NCBI RefSeq assembly: GCF_005938675.2 | Contig: NZ_VCCH02000029.1 | Span: 1-64,000, forward strand | Direction of reading: 5' to 3' | DNA: 64,000 nucleotides | Source: Mycobacterium sp. KBS0706 | Lineage (GTDB): Bacteria > Pseudomonadota > Alphaproteobacteria > DSM-16000 > Inquilinaceae | Shown here: piece by piece, positions 36,751 to 45,315 of the stretch | Layout of the letters: every line of letters begins with the position of its first letter | Numbering within the stretch: the stretch's first letter is position 1 | Translations under genes and position numbers: made by a program | The notes under the pieces: generated by a model | What the model was told of the DNA's origin: nothing | What the model saw: the letters and a program-made list of their open reading frames with translations, nothing else | Database searches by the model: none

Positions 36751-37632
36751 ATGGCCGACTTCACCTTCCTGGACCGCGACGTCCTGCGCCTGACCGGCGA
36801 GGACAGGGCCGCCTTCCTGCAGGGCTTGGTCTCCAACGACATGCGGAAGGTGGCGCCGGACCGCGCCGTCTTCGCCGCGTTTTTGACGCCGCAGGGCAAG
36901 TATCTGCACGATTTCCATGTGGTCGCGCTGGGTGATGCCTGGCTGATCGACTGCGAGGCCGGGCGCGGCGCCGACCTGTTCCGGCGGCTGCGGATGTACA
37001 AGCTGCGCTCCAAGGTCGAGCTGGCCGACGTCAGCGCCGACTGGGCGGTGGCGGCGATCCTCGGCGAGCCCGGCAACGCCGCCCTGGGCCTGGCGGGCGA
37101 ACCCGGCGCCGCACGGCCCCTGGCCGACGGCATCGCCCATGTCGACGCCCGCACGGCGGCGCTCGGCGCCCGGGCGCTGCTGCCGAAGGCGACGGCGAAA
37201 GCCACGCTGGAGGGCCTTGGCCTCACCGAGACCGGCCCGGAGGCCTGGGACCGGCTGCGCCTGACCCTGGGCGTGCCCGACGGCAGCCGCGACCTGGTGC
37301 CGGAGAAGACCGTGCTGCTGGAGGCGAATTACGATTCGCTGAACGCCATCGCCTGGGACAAGGGCTGCTACATGGGCCAGGAGCTGACCGCCCGCACCCG
37401 CTACCGCGGCCTGCTGAAGAAGCGGCTGGCGCCGGTGCTGCTGGACGGCCCGGCGCCCGAGCCCGGCACCTTGATCCTGCGCGACGGCCGCGAAGCCGGT
37501 GAGATGCGGTCGAGCCGCGACGGCATCGGCCTGGCGCTGCTGCGGCTGGAGGCGCTGGAAGGCGATGCCGGGCCGCTGCTGGCCGGCGAGACGCCGGTCC
37601 GGCCGACGGCACCTGCCGGAAAGGCCGCCTGA
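36751..37632 (+). CDS. ygfZ: YgfZ/GcvT-domain folate-binding protein
   Basis: A 293-residue protein of the YgfZ (IBA57) family, which helps build or repair certain [4Fe-4S] enzymes in a folate-dependent manner. The diagnostic motif K-G-C-Y-x-G-Q-E is present as WDKGCYMGQELTARTRYRG. The GcvT-like N-terminal fold begins LTGEDRAAFLQGLVSNDM. ATG 36751 fits the family length. Divergent from the ECF operon. Confidence 0.94.
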   Translation: MADFTFLDRDVLRLTGEDRAAFLQGLVSNDMRKVAPDRAVFAAFLTPQGKYLHDFHVVALGDAWLIDCEAGRGADLFRRLRMYKLRSKVELADVSADWAVAAILGEPGNAALGLAGEPGAARPLADGIAHVDARTAALGARALLPKATAKATLEGLGLTETGPEAWDRLRLTLGVPDGSRDLVPEKTVLLEANYDSLNAIAWDKGCYMGQELTARTRYRGLLKKRLAPVLLDGPAPEPGTLILRDGREAGEMRSSRDGIGLALLRLEALEGDAGPLLAGETPVRPTAPAGKAA

Positions 37633-37715
37633 CCTCTACGCGCTGGCGACTCACCCCGGCCGCATGGTTTCCTATCCCGAACGCGGCGCATTATCGCCGC
37701 GAGGGAGAGTCCATC

Positions 37716-38534
37716 ATGCGCATCCTTGCTGTCATCGGCCTGCTGCTGTGGGCCGCCGCCGCCGGTGCTGCCGAGCCGGCGCTCGACCTGACCATCGGCG
37801 GCGAGACCCGCCATTTCACCCGCGACCAGCTTCTGGCCCGGCCCGACGTCGCCACCATCGAGGTGACGAAGGACGCCATCTATGGCCGCGCCATGACCTA
37901 TCGCGCCGTGCCGGTGGCAGGTCTGATCGCCGGCCTGACGCCGCCACCCGACACCGTGATCGAGGCGATCGCGACGGACGGTTACGCGGCGCAGCTGCCG
38001 GCCGACCAGATCCTCAGCACCGACCCGAAGCTGGTGATCGCCTGGGTGGCGATCGAGCCGGCGGACGCCCCCTGGCCGACCCTGCCGGAGAAGACGGTCA
38101 GCGCCGGCACTTTCTACCTGGTGTGGACCGGCGACCAGGCGGCGACGGTGCGCAGCGAGCAATGGCCTTACCAGATGGCCAAGCTGGCGACCCAGCCCTC
38201 CCCCGCCGCGCGCTGGCCGGAGCTGGCGGTCGATTCGGCCCTGACGGCGGCCGACCCGATCCGCAGCGGCCAGACGCTGTTCGTCACCCAGTGCCTGGTC
38301 TGCCACAAGCTGAACGGCGCCGGATCGGCCGATGTCGGGCCCGACCTGAACCGGCCGATGAACCCGACCGAATATCTGGCGCCGGCGGCGCTGCACGCGC
38401 TGATCCGCGACCCGGCCTCGGTGCGTGACTGGCCGGATCGCAAGATGCAGGGCTTCACGCCGGAGCAGATGAGCGACCGCGAGATCGAGCAGGTCATCGC
38501 CTATCTTCACCACATGGCCGGGCGGAAGAAGTAG
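37716..38534 (+). CDS. Cytochrome c with an N-terminal molybdopterin-oxidoreductase-like domain
   Basis: A 272-residue exported protein. A signal peptide (ILAVIGLLLWAAAAGAA) is followed by a region of about 140 residues (FTRDQLLARPDVATIEVTKD, PVAGLIAG, AIATDGYAAQLPADQIL) that resembles the small MoCo-binding-fold domains of sulfite-oxidase relatives but has no cofactor Cys. The C-terminal part is a class I cytochrome c: haem motif CLVCH at 191-195 with LNGAG, and a likely axial Met in RKMQGFTPEQM. It should act in periplasmic electron transfer. GGGAGAG precedes the ATG. The domain combination is uncommon. Confidence 0.82.
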   Translation: MRILAVIGLLLWAAAAGAAEPALDLTIGGETRHFTRDQLLARPDVATIEVTKDAIYGRAMTYRAVPVAGLIAGLTPPPDTVIEAIATDGYAAQLPADQILSTDPKLVIAWVAIEPADAPWPTLPEKTVSAGTFYLVWTGDQAATVRSEQWPYQMAKLATQPSPAARWPELAVDSALTAADPIRSGQTLFVTQCLVCHKLNGAGSADVGPDLNRPMNPTEYLAPAALHALIRDPASVRDWPDRKMQGFTPEQMSDREIEQVIAYLHHMAGRKK

Positions 38535-38606
38535 AGAGCCCCTCCCCGTTTCCGCCGGGCCGGATCTGCTTTAGGGTCGGAGCAACGATTCCAGAGGATT
38601 CTCCCC

Positions 38607-39995
38607 GTGAGCACGCTCGACCAGGTCCTGTCGGCGATCGACGCCGGCCTCGATTCCAGCCTCGACCGGCTGATGGCGTTCCTGCGCCAGCCCAGCATCT
38701 CGACCGACCCCGCCTACAAGGAGGAGTGCCGCGCCGCCGCCGAGTGGCTGGCCGCCAGCCTGGGCGAGATCGGCTTCGCCGCCGAGGTCCGGCCGACCCC
38801 GGGCCATCCGATGGTGGTCGGCCACGCCCCCGGCGCCGGGGCCGGCCCGTCGGTGCTGTTCTACGGCCATTACGACGTGCAGCCGGTCGATCCGCTGGAC
38901 CTGTGGGACCACCCGCCCTTCGAGCCGCGGATCGAGACCGGCGCCGACGGGGTCAAGCGCATCCACGCCCGCGGCGCCTCGGACGACAAGGGCCAGCTGC
39001 TGACCTTCCTCGAGGCCTGCCGCGCCTGGAAGGCGGTCACCGGCTCCCTGCCCCTGCCGATCACCGTGTTCTGCGAGGGCGAGGAAGAATCCGGCAGCCC
39101 CAGCCTGAACCCGTTCCTGGAGGCCAACCGCCAGGAGCTGTCGAAGGACATCGCGCTGGTCTGCGACACCGGCATGTGGGACCCGAAGACCCCGGCGATC
39201 ACCACCAGCCTGCGCGGCATGGTGTATGAGCAGGTGACGATCACCGCGGCAAACCGCGACCTGCATTCCGGCATGTATGGCGGCTCGGCCCGCAACCCGA
39301 TCCATGTCCTGACCCGGATCCTCGCGGCCCTGCATGACGAGGACGGCCGCATCGCCGTTCCCGGCTTCTATGACGGCGTGCCCGAGACCCCGACCCAGCT
39401 GAAGGCGCAGTGGCAGTCGATGGGCTTCGACGAAGCCGCCTTCCTCAGCCAGATCGGCCTGTCGGTGCCGGCCGGGGAGCGCGACCGCACGGCGCTGGAG
39501 CGGCTGTGGGCGCGGCCGACCTGCGACGTCAACGGCATCTGGGGCGGCTACACCGGCGAGGGCAGCAAGACCGTGATCGCCTCCAAGGCTTCGGCCAAGG
39601 TGTCGTTCCGGCTGGTCGGCGACCAGGATCCGGTCAAGATCCGCGACGCCTTCTACGCCTTCGTCCGCGCCCGCCTGCCGGCGGATTGCACGGCGGAGTT
39701 CCATTCCGAGAAGGGCAGCCCGGCGCTGGCGCTGGCGATCGACAGCCCGGCCCTCACCCGCGCCCGGGCCGCGCTGCAGCAGGAATGGGGCCGCCCGGCG
39801 GCGCTGGCCGGCTGCGGCGGCTCGATCCCGGTGGTCGGGTCGTTCAAGCGCCTGCTCGACATGGATTCGCTGCTGGTCGGCTTCGCGCTGGAGGACGACC
39901 GGGTGCACAGCCCGAACGAGAAATACGACCTGACCAGCTTCCACAAGGGTATCCGCTCCTGGGCGCGGATCCTGGCGGCGCTGGCGGAGAAGTAA
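38607..39995 (+). CDS. M20/M25/M40 family metallopeptidase (dipeptidase)
   Basis: A 462-residue zinc peptidase of the M20 dipeptidase/carnosinase group. Metal and catalytic residues lie in LFYGHYDVQPVDP (His, Asp), RGASDDKGQ (bridging Asp), CEGEEESGSP (general base Glu-Glu), VCDTGMW (Asp) and a late His in DDRVHSPNEKYD. The central lid/dimerisation domain includes RDLHSGMYGG. It probably cleaves dipeptides in the cytoplasm. Start GTG at 38607 with AGAGGA upstream. Confidence 0.92.
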   Translation: MSTLDQVLSAIDAGLDSSLDRLMAFLRQPSISTDPAYKEECRAAAEWLAASLGEIGFAAEVRPTPGHPMVVGHAPGAGAGPSVLFYGHYDVQPVDPLDLWDHPPFEPRIETGADGVKRIHARGASDDKGQLLTFLEACRAWKAVTGSLPLPITVFCEGEEESGSPSLNPFLEANRQELSKDIALVCDTGMWDPKTPAITTSLRGMVYEQVTITAANRDLHSGMYGGSARNPIHVLTRILAALHDEDGRIAVPGFYDGVPETPTQLKAQWQSMGFDEAAFLSQIGLSVPAGERDRTALERLWARPTCDVNGIWGGYTGEGSKTVIASKASAKVSFRLVGDQDPVKIRDAFYAFVRARLPADCTAEFHSEKGSPALALAIDSPALTRARAALQQEWGRPAALAGCGGSIPVVGSFKRLLDMDSLLVGFALEDDRVHSPNEKYDLTSFHKGIRSWARILAALAEK

Positions 39996-39997
39996 GC

Positions 39998-40828
39998 CTA
40001 CCCGAGGTGAAAGCTGGCCATGGCGGCGATGCGTCCCCGGTCGCTCGGGTGGCGGTCGCCGCCGCGGCGCATGTGGCGCAGCCGTCGCAGCTCAGGCACC
40101 CCGCTTCGGTGCAGATGGTCGAGCATGGCGGCATGGCTGGAGGGCACGGTGATCGTCATCGGTCCCGCCGGCCCGAGGACGGATAGCGCCGCGACCAGGG
40201 CCGCAGCGGTGTCCTGGTCCTCGGCCAGGACCGGGCCGATCCGGTCGGGGTGGCGCAGCCCGTAGCCGGCCACCCGCCCGTCGTGGCGGCAAACCATGCC
40301 GGCGGGGTGCTCGCGGAACAGCGCCGTGAGCCCGGTGGTGCGGTCGGCACCAAATACCGCCGCATCATAGGCCGCGACCGCCGGCAGGTCGGCTTCCGCC
40401 ATCGGCGCCAGGCCGGGCACCGGCGGCGCCTCCACCGGCCCTTTCGCCTCCAGCACCACCGAGGCGTCGACATCGACGAAGCCGAGCGTCTCATACAGCG
40501 GCGCGCCGGAGGGCGAAGCATCGAGCAGGATGATGCGGTCGGCCGGCACCGGCGCCAGCGCCGTCTCGACGATGCGGCGGCCGAAGCCGCGCCCCTGCAT
40601 CGCCGGGTCGGTGCCGACGACCCCGAGATAGGCGACCCGGCCATAATCGACCATCGCCGCCCCGGCGCGCAACGCGCCGTCGGCCTCCAGGACATGGATC
40701 GCGGCGTTGGGCATGCGCGACAGCCGGGCGATGGTCGGCCCGAAGCGCGGATTGCCGAAAGCCGCGGCCATCAGCACCACCAGCGCCTCGGCCTCCTCCG
40801 GCCGCATCCTTCGGCAGATCGGCGTCAT
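39998..40828 (-). CDS. GNAT family N-acetyltransferase
   Basis: A 276-residue protein with an N-terminal GNAT domain (about 1-135): VAYLGVVGTDPAMQGRGFGR is the acetyl-CoA motif A, followed by IILLDASPSGAPLYETLGFVDV. The second half (about 140-276) is a GNAT-like domain as in the two-domain acetyltransferase subgroup (MTITVPSSHAAMLDHLHRSG). Substrate unknown. Its ATG overlaps the EamA stop by 4 bases. Confidence 0.85.
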   Translation of the reverse strand: MTPICRRMRPEEAEALVVLMAAAFGNPRFGPTIARLSRMPNAAIHVLEADGALRAGAAMVDYGRVAYLGVVGTDPAMQGRGFGRRIVETALAPVPADRIILLDASPSGAPLYETLGFVDVDASVVLEAKGPVEAPPVPGLAPMAEADLPAVAAYDAAVFGADRTTGLTALFREHPAGMVCRHDGRVAGYGLRHPDRIGPVLAEDQDTAAALVAALSVLGPAGPMTITVPSSHAAMLDHLHRSGVPELRRLRHMRRGGDRHPSDRGRIAAMASFHLG

Positions 40829-41262
40829 CCGATCGCCACCAGCACGGCGCCGCCGCCGATCAGCGCCACGCCGAGCCAGGCGACGCCCGACAGCGTCTCG
40901 CCCAGCACGATCGCGCCGAACACCGCCACCAGCACGACGCTGAGCTTGTCGATCGGCGCCACCTGCCCCGCCTGGCCGAGCTTGAGCGCCCGGAAGTAGC
41001 AGAGCCACGAGGCCCCGGTCGCCAAGCCGGACAGCACCAGGAAGATCCAGGTCCGGCCGGAGATCGAGGAGGCCGGCTGGAACTGCCCGGTGGCGGCGAC
41101 GATGCCACCGATCGCCAGCAGGATGACGACGGTGCGGATGAAGGTGGCGAGATCGGAATTGATCGCCTCGATGCCGATCTTGGCGAAGATCGCGGTCAGG
41201 GCGGCGAAGATGGCGGAGAGCAGCGCCCAGAGCTGCCAGGAGGAAAGGAGGTCGGATTTCAT
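40825..41262 (-). CDS. EamA-family single-domain transporter
   Basis: A 145-residue protein with five hydrophobic segments corresponding to one EamA/DMT repeat: WALLSAIFAALTAIFAKIGI at the start and LVAVFGAIVLGETLSGVAWL near the end. Such half-length proteins act as dimers. ATG 41262 has GGAAAGGAGG-like purines on the other strand but a plain leader; the frame upstream is a shadow of the regulator gene. Translationally coupled to the GNAT gene. Confidence 0.85.
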   Translation of the reverse strand: MKSDLLSSWQLWALLSAIFAALTAIFAKIGIEAINSDLATFIRTVVILLAIGGIVAATGQFQPASSISGRTWIFLVLSGLATGASWLCYFRALKLGQAGQVAPIDKLSVVLVAVFGAIVLGETLSGVAWLGVALIGGGAVLVAIG

Positions 41263-41406
41263 GCGGGTCGACTCGGCTTTCAGGAGCACCGCGCCACCTT
41301 GGCTCCGATCCCGAGCGCAACGGAAGGGGCCGCGGCGATGCGCCTGCCATGCGGCGATGGGCGCGTGATGCTTGCAGCCATGGTGTGGGGTCGCTATTTT
41401 CAAAGT

Positions 41407-42093
41407 ATGGACTTTGATAACAGTTCTTCCCGGGAGCCGGCGACGGCGGCGGAGCGGCTGCTCCTGCTGCTGAAGACGCGCGGCGGCCAGAGCGCCGCGG
41501 CGCTCGGCGCCGCGCTCGGCACCACCGGGGAGGCGGCGCGGCAGCAGCTGGTCAAGCTGGCCGAAGCCGGGCTGGTGGAGTCGGCGCCGCAGCGCGCCGG
41601 GGTCGGCCGGCCGCTCCAGCTCTGGTCCCTCACCGCTGCCGGCCATGCCCGGTTCCCCGACGGCCATGCCGAGATGGTGGCCGGGCTGATTGCCGGCGTC
41701 CGGCGCGAGCTGGGCGAGGCGGCCCTCGACCAGCTGATCGCCGCGCGCGAGGCCGAGACCTTTTCCCGCTATACCGACGCGGTGGCGGGCACGGCGACGC
41801 TGCGCGACCGGATCGCGGCCCTGGCTGGCCTTCGCACCCGCGAGGGCTACATGGCTGGGTGGGAGGAAGACGAAAACGGCTTCCTTCTGGTCGAGAATCA
41901 TTGTCCGATCTGCGCCGCGGCGGCCGCCTGCCAGGGCTTCTGCCGCTCCGAGCTCGACTTGTTCCGCCGCGTGCTCGGGCCGGAGGCCCGGGTGGAGCGC
42001 ACGGAGCACATCCAGGCGGGGGCGCGCCGTTGCGCCTACCGCATCCTTCCACACCCAAGCCGATCAGAAAGTGAGCACCACCATGGCGTTTGA
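41407..42093 (+). CDS. HTH regulator with C-terminal cysteine cluster (SufR-like)
   Basis: A 228-residue regulator: an N-terminal winged helix (about 12-85, RGGQSAAALGAALGTTGEAA, RPLQLWSLTAAGHARFP), a helical middle, and a C-terminal cluster ENHCPICAAAAACQGFCRSE (C-x2-C-x5-C-x3-C) plus a late Cys in AGARRCAYRI. The layout matches SufR-type Fe-S sensing repressors. Its last 11 bases overlap the start of sodB, so it probably controls and is coupled to superoxide dismutase. ATG 41407 has no clear ribosome-binding site; in-frame ATG alternatives exist upstream (41368, 41380). Confidence 0.85.
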   Translation: MDFDNSSSREPATAAERLLLLLKTRGGQSAAALGAALGTTGEAARQQLVKLAEAGLVESAPQRAGVGRPLQLWSLTAAGHARFPDGHAEMVAGLIAGVRRELGEAALDQLIAAREAETFSRYTDAVAGTATLRDRIAALAGLRTREGYMAGWEEDENGFLLVENHCPICAAAAACQGFCRSELDLFRRVLGPEARVERTEHIQAGARRCAYRILPHPSRSESEHHHGV

Positions 42094-42691
42094 ACTTCCC
42101 CAGCTGCCCTACTCGCAGAACGCCCTCGCCGAGCGCGGCATGTGCCAGGAGACGCTGGAGCTGCATCACGGCAAGCACCACCAGGCCTATGTCACGGCGC
42201 TGAACGGTTTCGTCGAGAAGGATGACTCGCTGAAGGGCAAGTCGCTCGAGGAGATCGTCGCCTTCGCCTATGGCAAGGACAACCTGGCCCCGGTGTTCAA
42301 CAATGCCGGCCAGCATTGGAATCACATCCTGTTCTGGCAGAACCTGTCGCCGAAGGGCGGCGCCATCCCGGGCGCGCTGGAAAAGAAGATCACCGAGGAT
42401 CTCGGCGGCGTGCAGGCCTTCAAGGACGCCTTCAAGGCGGCCGCGATCGGCCAGTTCGGCTCCGGCTGGGCCTGGCTCGTGGTCGGCAAGGACGGCAAGC
42501 TGAAGATCACCAAGACCCCGAACGGCTCCAACCCGCTCGCCACCGGCGAGGGCAAGGTGCTGCTCGGCCTCGACGTGTGGGAGCACAGCTACTATCTGGA
42601 CTTCCGCAACCGTCGTCCGGACTACGCCCAGAACTTCCTCGACAAGCTCGCCAATTACGAGTTCGCCGAGGCCCAGCTCAAGGCCGCCTGA
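42083..42691 (+). CDS. sodB: Superoxide dismutase, Fe type
   Basis: A 202-residue Fe/Mn superoxide dismutase converting superoxide to peroxide and oxygen. Metal ligands are visible in LELHHGKHHQAYV (His), NAGQHWNHILFW (His) and LDVWEHSYYLDF (Asp and His). FELPQLPYSQNALA and GAAIGQFGSGW-like AAIGQFGSGWAWLVV features indicate the iron form. ATG 42083 gives the standard N-terminus; GTG at 42071 is also in frame. It overlaps the upstream regulator gene by 11 bases. Confidence 0.96.
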   Translation: MAFELPQLPYSQNALAERGMCQETLELHHGKHHQAYVTALNGFVEKDDSLKGKSLEEIVAFAYGKDNLAPVFNNAGQHWNHILFWQNLSPKGGAIPGALEKKITEDLGGVQAFKDAFKAAAIGQFGSGWAWLVVGKDGKLKITKTPNGSNPLATGEGKVLLGLDVWEHSYYLDFRNRRPDYAQNFLDKLANYEFAEAQLKAA

Positions 42692-42701
42692 CGCCGACCC
42701 C

Positions 42702-42744
42702 GCCCGCCAGTCAGGTTTCCTTCAAGGGAATCGGGCTGGCGGGC
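42702..42744 (+). terminator. Terminator hairpin downstream of sodB
   Basis: GCCCGCCAG/CTGGCGGGC, a 9-bp perfect stem with a 25-base loop, is followed by GCCCCTTTTCC. It begins 10 bases after the sodB stop. The long loop lowers confidence. Confidence 0.5.
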
Positions 42745-42776
42745 GCCCCTTTTCCGACGGCCCTCAGGGACAGATC

Positions 42777-43346
42777 TTGGTCGCGCGTACCTCGCTTCGT
42801 TACAACCCGGACCCGCGACACCCGCCGGCGGTGCCCCGCGATCGTTTCGTCGAGGCGCTGACGCGCCTGACGGCGACCATCTGCGTGGTGGCGGCGACGG
42901 AGCCCGACGGCACCCGGCACGGCCGCACGGCCACGGCGGTGATGTCGCTGGCGGCCGAGCCGCCGACCATGCTGGTCTCGATCGACCGCAGCAGCGCCAT
43001 CGCCAGCGTGATCGAGGCCACCGAAGGCTTCTCCGTCGCCATGCTGGCCGAGCATCAGGATGAGGTCGCCGACGCCTTCGCCGGCAAGCTGCCGATCGCC
43101 CGCTCCGAGCGCTTCACCCGCGGCATCTGGTCCGCCTGGCCGTCAGGCCGGCCGAAGCTCGAGGGTGCGGTCGCTGTGATCGACTGCCACCTGATTGGCC
43201 TGACCGAGGTGTCGACCCACATCCTGTTCGTCGGCCTGGTCACCGAGGTCGAGACCCGCGACGCATCCCCCCTGCTGTGGAGCCTGCGCCGCTACGCCGG
43301 CGTCGCCGCGCGCCGAGCCGCGACGCCGGGGGCGGACGAGGACTGA
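42777..43346 (+). CDS. Flavin reductase-like (FMN-binding) protein
   Basis: A protein of up to 189 residues of the flavin reductase-like domain family (HpaC/RutF type). Conserved parts are VEALTRLTATICVVAATEPD, RTATAVMSLAAEPPTMLVSI and the late HILFVGLVTEVE. Such proteins bind FMN and use NAD(P)H to supply reduced flavin to a monooxygenase; no monooxygenase is adjacent. TTG at 42777 has AGGGA six bases upstream; GTG at 42831 (PRDRFVEAL) would also leave a full domain. Confidence 0.85.
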   Translation: MVARTSLRYNPDPRHPPAVPRDRFVEALTRLTATICVVAATEPDGTRHGRTATAVMSLAAEPPTMLVSIDRSSAIASVIEATEGFSVAMLAEHQDEVADAFAGKLPIARSERFTRGIWSAWPSGRPKLEGAVAVIDCHLIGLTEVSTHILFVGLVTEVETRDASPLLWSLRRYAGVAARRAATPGADED

Positions 43347-43361
43347 CCGCTTTAGGGATCA

Positions 43362-43388
43362 CCGGCCCGATTCGCGCCATCGGGCCGG
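43362..43388 (+). terminator. Hairpin after the flavin reductase gene
   Basis: CCGGCCCGAT/ATCGGGCCGG, a 10-bp perfect stem with a 7-base loop, 15 bases past the stop codon. No T-run follows, so it may be a weak or factor-assisted terminator. It marks the left edge of the A+T-richer islet. Confidence 0.5.
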
Positions 43389-43426
43389 CTGGCGAATACC
43401 AAACCGAGCTCGGGAATCGGTCGCAG

Positions 43427-44068
43427 CTATTCCCGGAACTTTATGATGCAAATATAGGGGCCGGATATGACATTGCCGGCATCGTCAAATTTGAATGGCC
43501 TCTTCGGAAGGAATCCATCCTTCAATGTCACGGTCTTCCGGGTGACACTCTGGCTCACATTGCCGCCGATGCAGGTAAGCGTGCCGTTCGCTACGCTGGT
43601 CACGACATCGAAATGGCTGAAGTAAGTATGCTGCTTGCGAGCGGCATCCAGGGCATCTGCAAAGTCGTCGATGTGAAGCACGCGTGTCGAGCCAAAAATA
43701 TTCCCGAATACGGGCTTCTCGGCGCCGTCCCCGTCCGGTGGCAAGCCATAGAAAACTGCCGGCGGCTTCTTCGCCAGCATGTTTCTGATGGCGGCTCCGA
43801 CGTAGACCGAATGCGAGGCGCTAAACGGGAAGGACGCCGCTGAGCCGGAGGCGCTGAGCGCCTTCTTCACCACGAATGAAATGAAGGCGGCCGACCAGGC
43901 GGTCCGTTTGGCTATGGCCTTCTCGGCTTCCTTCGGCTCGAATTCCGCACCCTCGGTCCAATACTGTTTCAGAATGTCGTGTACATCGTCATCGGTCTCG
44001 TGCCGTCCGCCGAATCGAACCAACTCGGTTTCCGCGGCTTTGACCAACTCGGCCTGAAAATCGGCCAT
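43427..44068 (-). CDS. DUF2272 family protein
   Basis: A 213-residue protein of the DUF2272 family. Hallmarks are RTAWSAAFISFVVKKAL, the SASHSVYVGAAIRNML segment, and the catalytic-looking YFSHFDVVTSV ... GNVSQSVTRKTVTL. DUF2272 folds like NlpC/P60-CHAP hydrolases, but the usual nucleophile Cys before W-S-A is replaced here (residue T), so peptidase activity is doubtful; function unknown. GGAGG precedes ATG 44068. There is no signal peptide. Base composition is lower in GC than the neighbours, suggesting transfer with the next gene upstream. Confidence 0.75.
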   Translation of the reverse strand: MADFQAELVKAAETELVRFGGRHETDDDVHDILKQYWTEGAEFEPKEAEKAIAKRTAWSAAFISFVVKKALSASGSAASFPFSASHSVYVGAAIRNMLAKKPPAVFYGLPPDGDGAEKPVFGNIFGSTRVLHIDDFADALDAARKQHTYFSHFDVVTSVANGTLTCIGGNVSQSVTRKTVTLKDGFLPKRPFKFDDAGNVISGPYICIIKFRE

Positions 44069-44132
44069 CGTCACCCTCCAATAGCAGGCTAAATTCAGGA
44101 GTGACCGCAGGATCGTCCAGCGCCCCCGGACG

Positions 44133-45116
44133 CTATGCCTTCGGGCAGAGGACGCCTTTCAGCGGCTGTTCGCCGGCAAAGTGTCGATACAGAACGACAG
44201 GCCGCAACATGATCCGGCAGCGGCGAAGGAGTGTGCTGGGCTTCCACTCGCCGTAGGCATCGAGCTCGCGCTGCACCCTTTCCGTCGGCGTCGACGCCGG
44301 CCGCGTGACGGCCTTATTGGCTACCGCTCGCGCCGAGTTTCGGACGCGGACGTTGACCAGCGCCTCCTCGATCCAGCCGTCGCCCTCTGGAACGCGGTCG
44401 AGCGACTTGTACCAGTAGTCCCGCATCCAGAGCCCGACGAGCCATTCCTGCGCTGTCCTGGTCCGAAGCGCAGCGCGCATCCAGGTGCGAAAGATGCGCC
44501 AATCCCGCGCCTGCAGGGCCGAATTGGCATACTTCGTGCAGTAAGACTTTTTAGGAGGAACATCGAAGTGGTCGAATGGCTCTCCGCTCAGGTCAGTCTG
44601 GAATTTTTCGGCAGCGCAGACACCTGCAGCGCGAAGCTCGTCGTAGACGACACCCGGCTTCCGATACTGGACGTCGTCGGCCAAGCGCAGCAGATCAGCG
44701 CGGTGCTCCTGCGGCACCAAACCAGAATCGGCGACATAGCGCATGAACTTCTGGAGATCCCCCACATCGGCATGGGAGATCCCAACCCCGCCGATCGCGT
44801 AGCTCATCAAGTGCTTGCCTGAATCTTCCCCCGCATCGCTGGCCCAGCCTTTGTCAGCCGGGTCAGGCGGCAAGCCAGACGGGTCGGCGATGCCCCATTC
44901 GGCGACCCCCATGGCGAGGGCGAACAGGCCCAGATCGGTCCGTGCCCAGAGTTCCGTGGGCTTATCGCGATAGTTGGTGATGATGGCTTTCACCAGATCT
45001 GCCGACAACACCTCTTTGGTGATATTGTCGTCGGCTGCCCCGCTCCATCCCCCTTGCTCAAGAAACTGGGAAAACACCGCTTCAGACCAATTGCCCATTG
45101 AAATCTCAGCGCCCAT
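44133..45116 (-). CDS. Unrecognised 327-aa protein of the DUF2272 islet
   Basis: I do not recognise this family. No signal peptide or membrane span is seen. Notable segments are LMSYAIGGVGISHADVGDLQ in the first third, a cysteine-bearing middle (AGVCAAEKF, KSYCTKYANSALQARDWRIF) and EWLVGLWMRDYWYKSLDRVP. The first of these recalls glycoside-hydrolase/lysozyme-like enzymes acting on cell walls, a guess only. GGAGG lies 7 bases before ATG 45116, and a perfect TATAAT stands at 45201-45206 on the minus strand in a very A+T-rich leader. It is 64 bases upstream of the DUF2272 gene, so the two are probably one operon. Confidence 0.65.
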   Translation of the reverse strand: MGAEISMGNWSEAVFSQFLEQGGWSGAADDNITKEVLSADLVKAIITNYRDKPTELWARTDLGLFALAMGVAEWGIADPSGLPPDPADKGWASDAGEDSGKHLMSYAIGGVGISHADVGDLQKFMRYVADSGLVPQEHRADLLRLADDVQYRKPGVVYDELRAAGVCAAEKFQTDLSGEPFDHFDVPPKKSYCTKYANSALQARDWRIFRTWMRAALRTRTAQEWLVGLWMRDYWYKSLDRVPEGDGWIEEALVNVRVRNSARAVANKAVTRPASTPTERVQRELDAYGEWKPSTLLRRCRIMLRPVVLYRHFAGEQPLKGVLCPKA

Positions 45117-45315
45117 CTATAGTCCTCCACAGAATAATCATTTAGCGACAACGGCATACACCTCCGAATTCATTCCTGAACGGCATATGTATTATCAACA
45201 ATTATAGATCTAAGCGTTCGAAAGAGAATACGATCACAATTTAACAATGATAACACACAGAGAAGCGCCGAGCCATGCCCTGATCTTCCGTGCCGGCCGC
45301 GGACCCATCCCGTCA

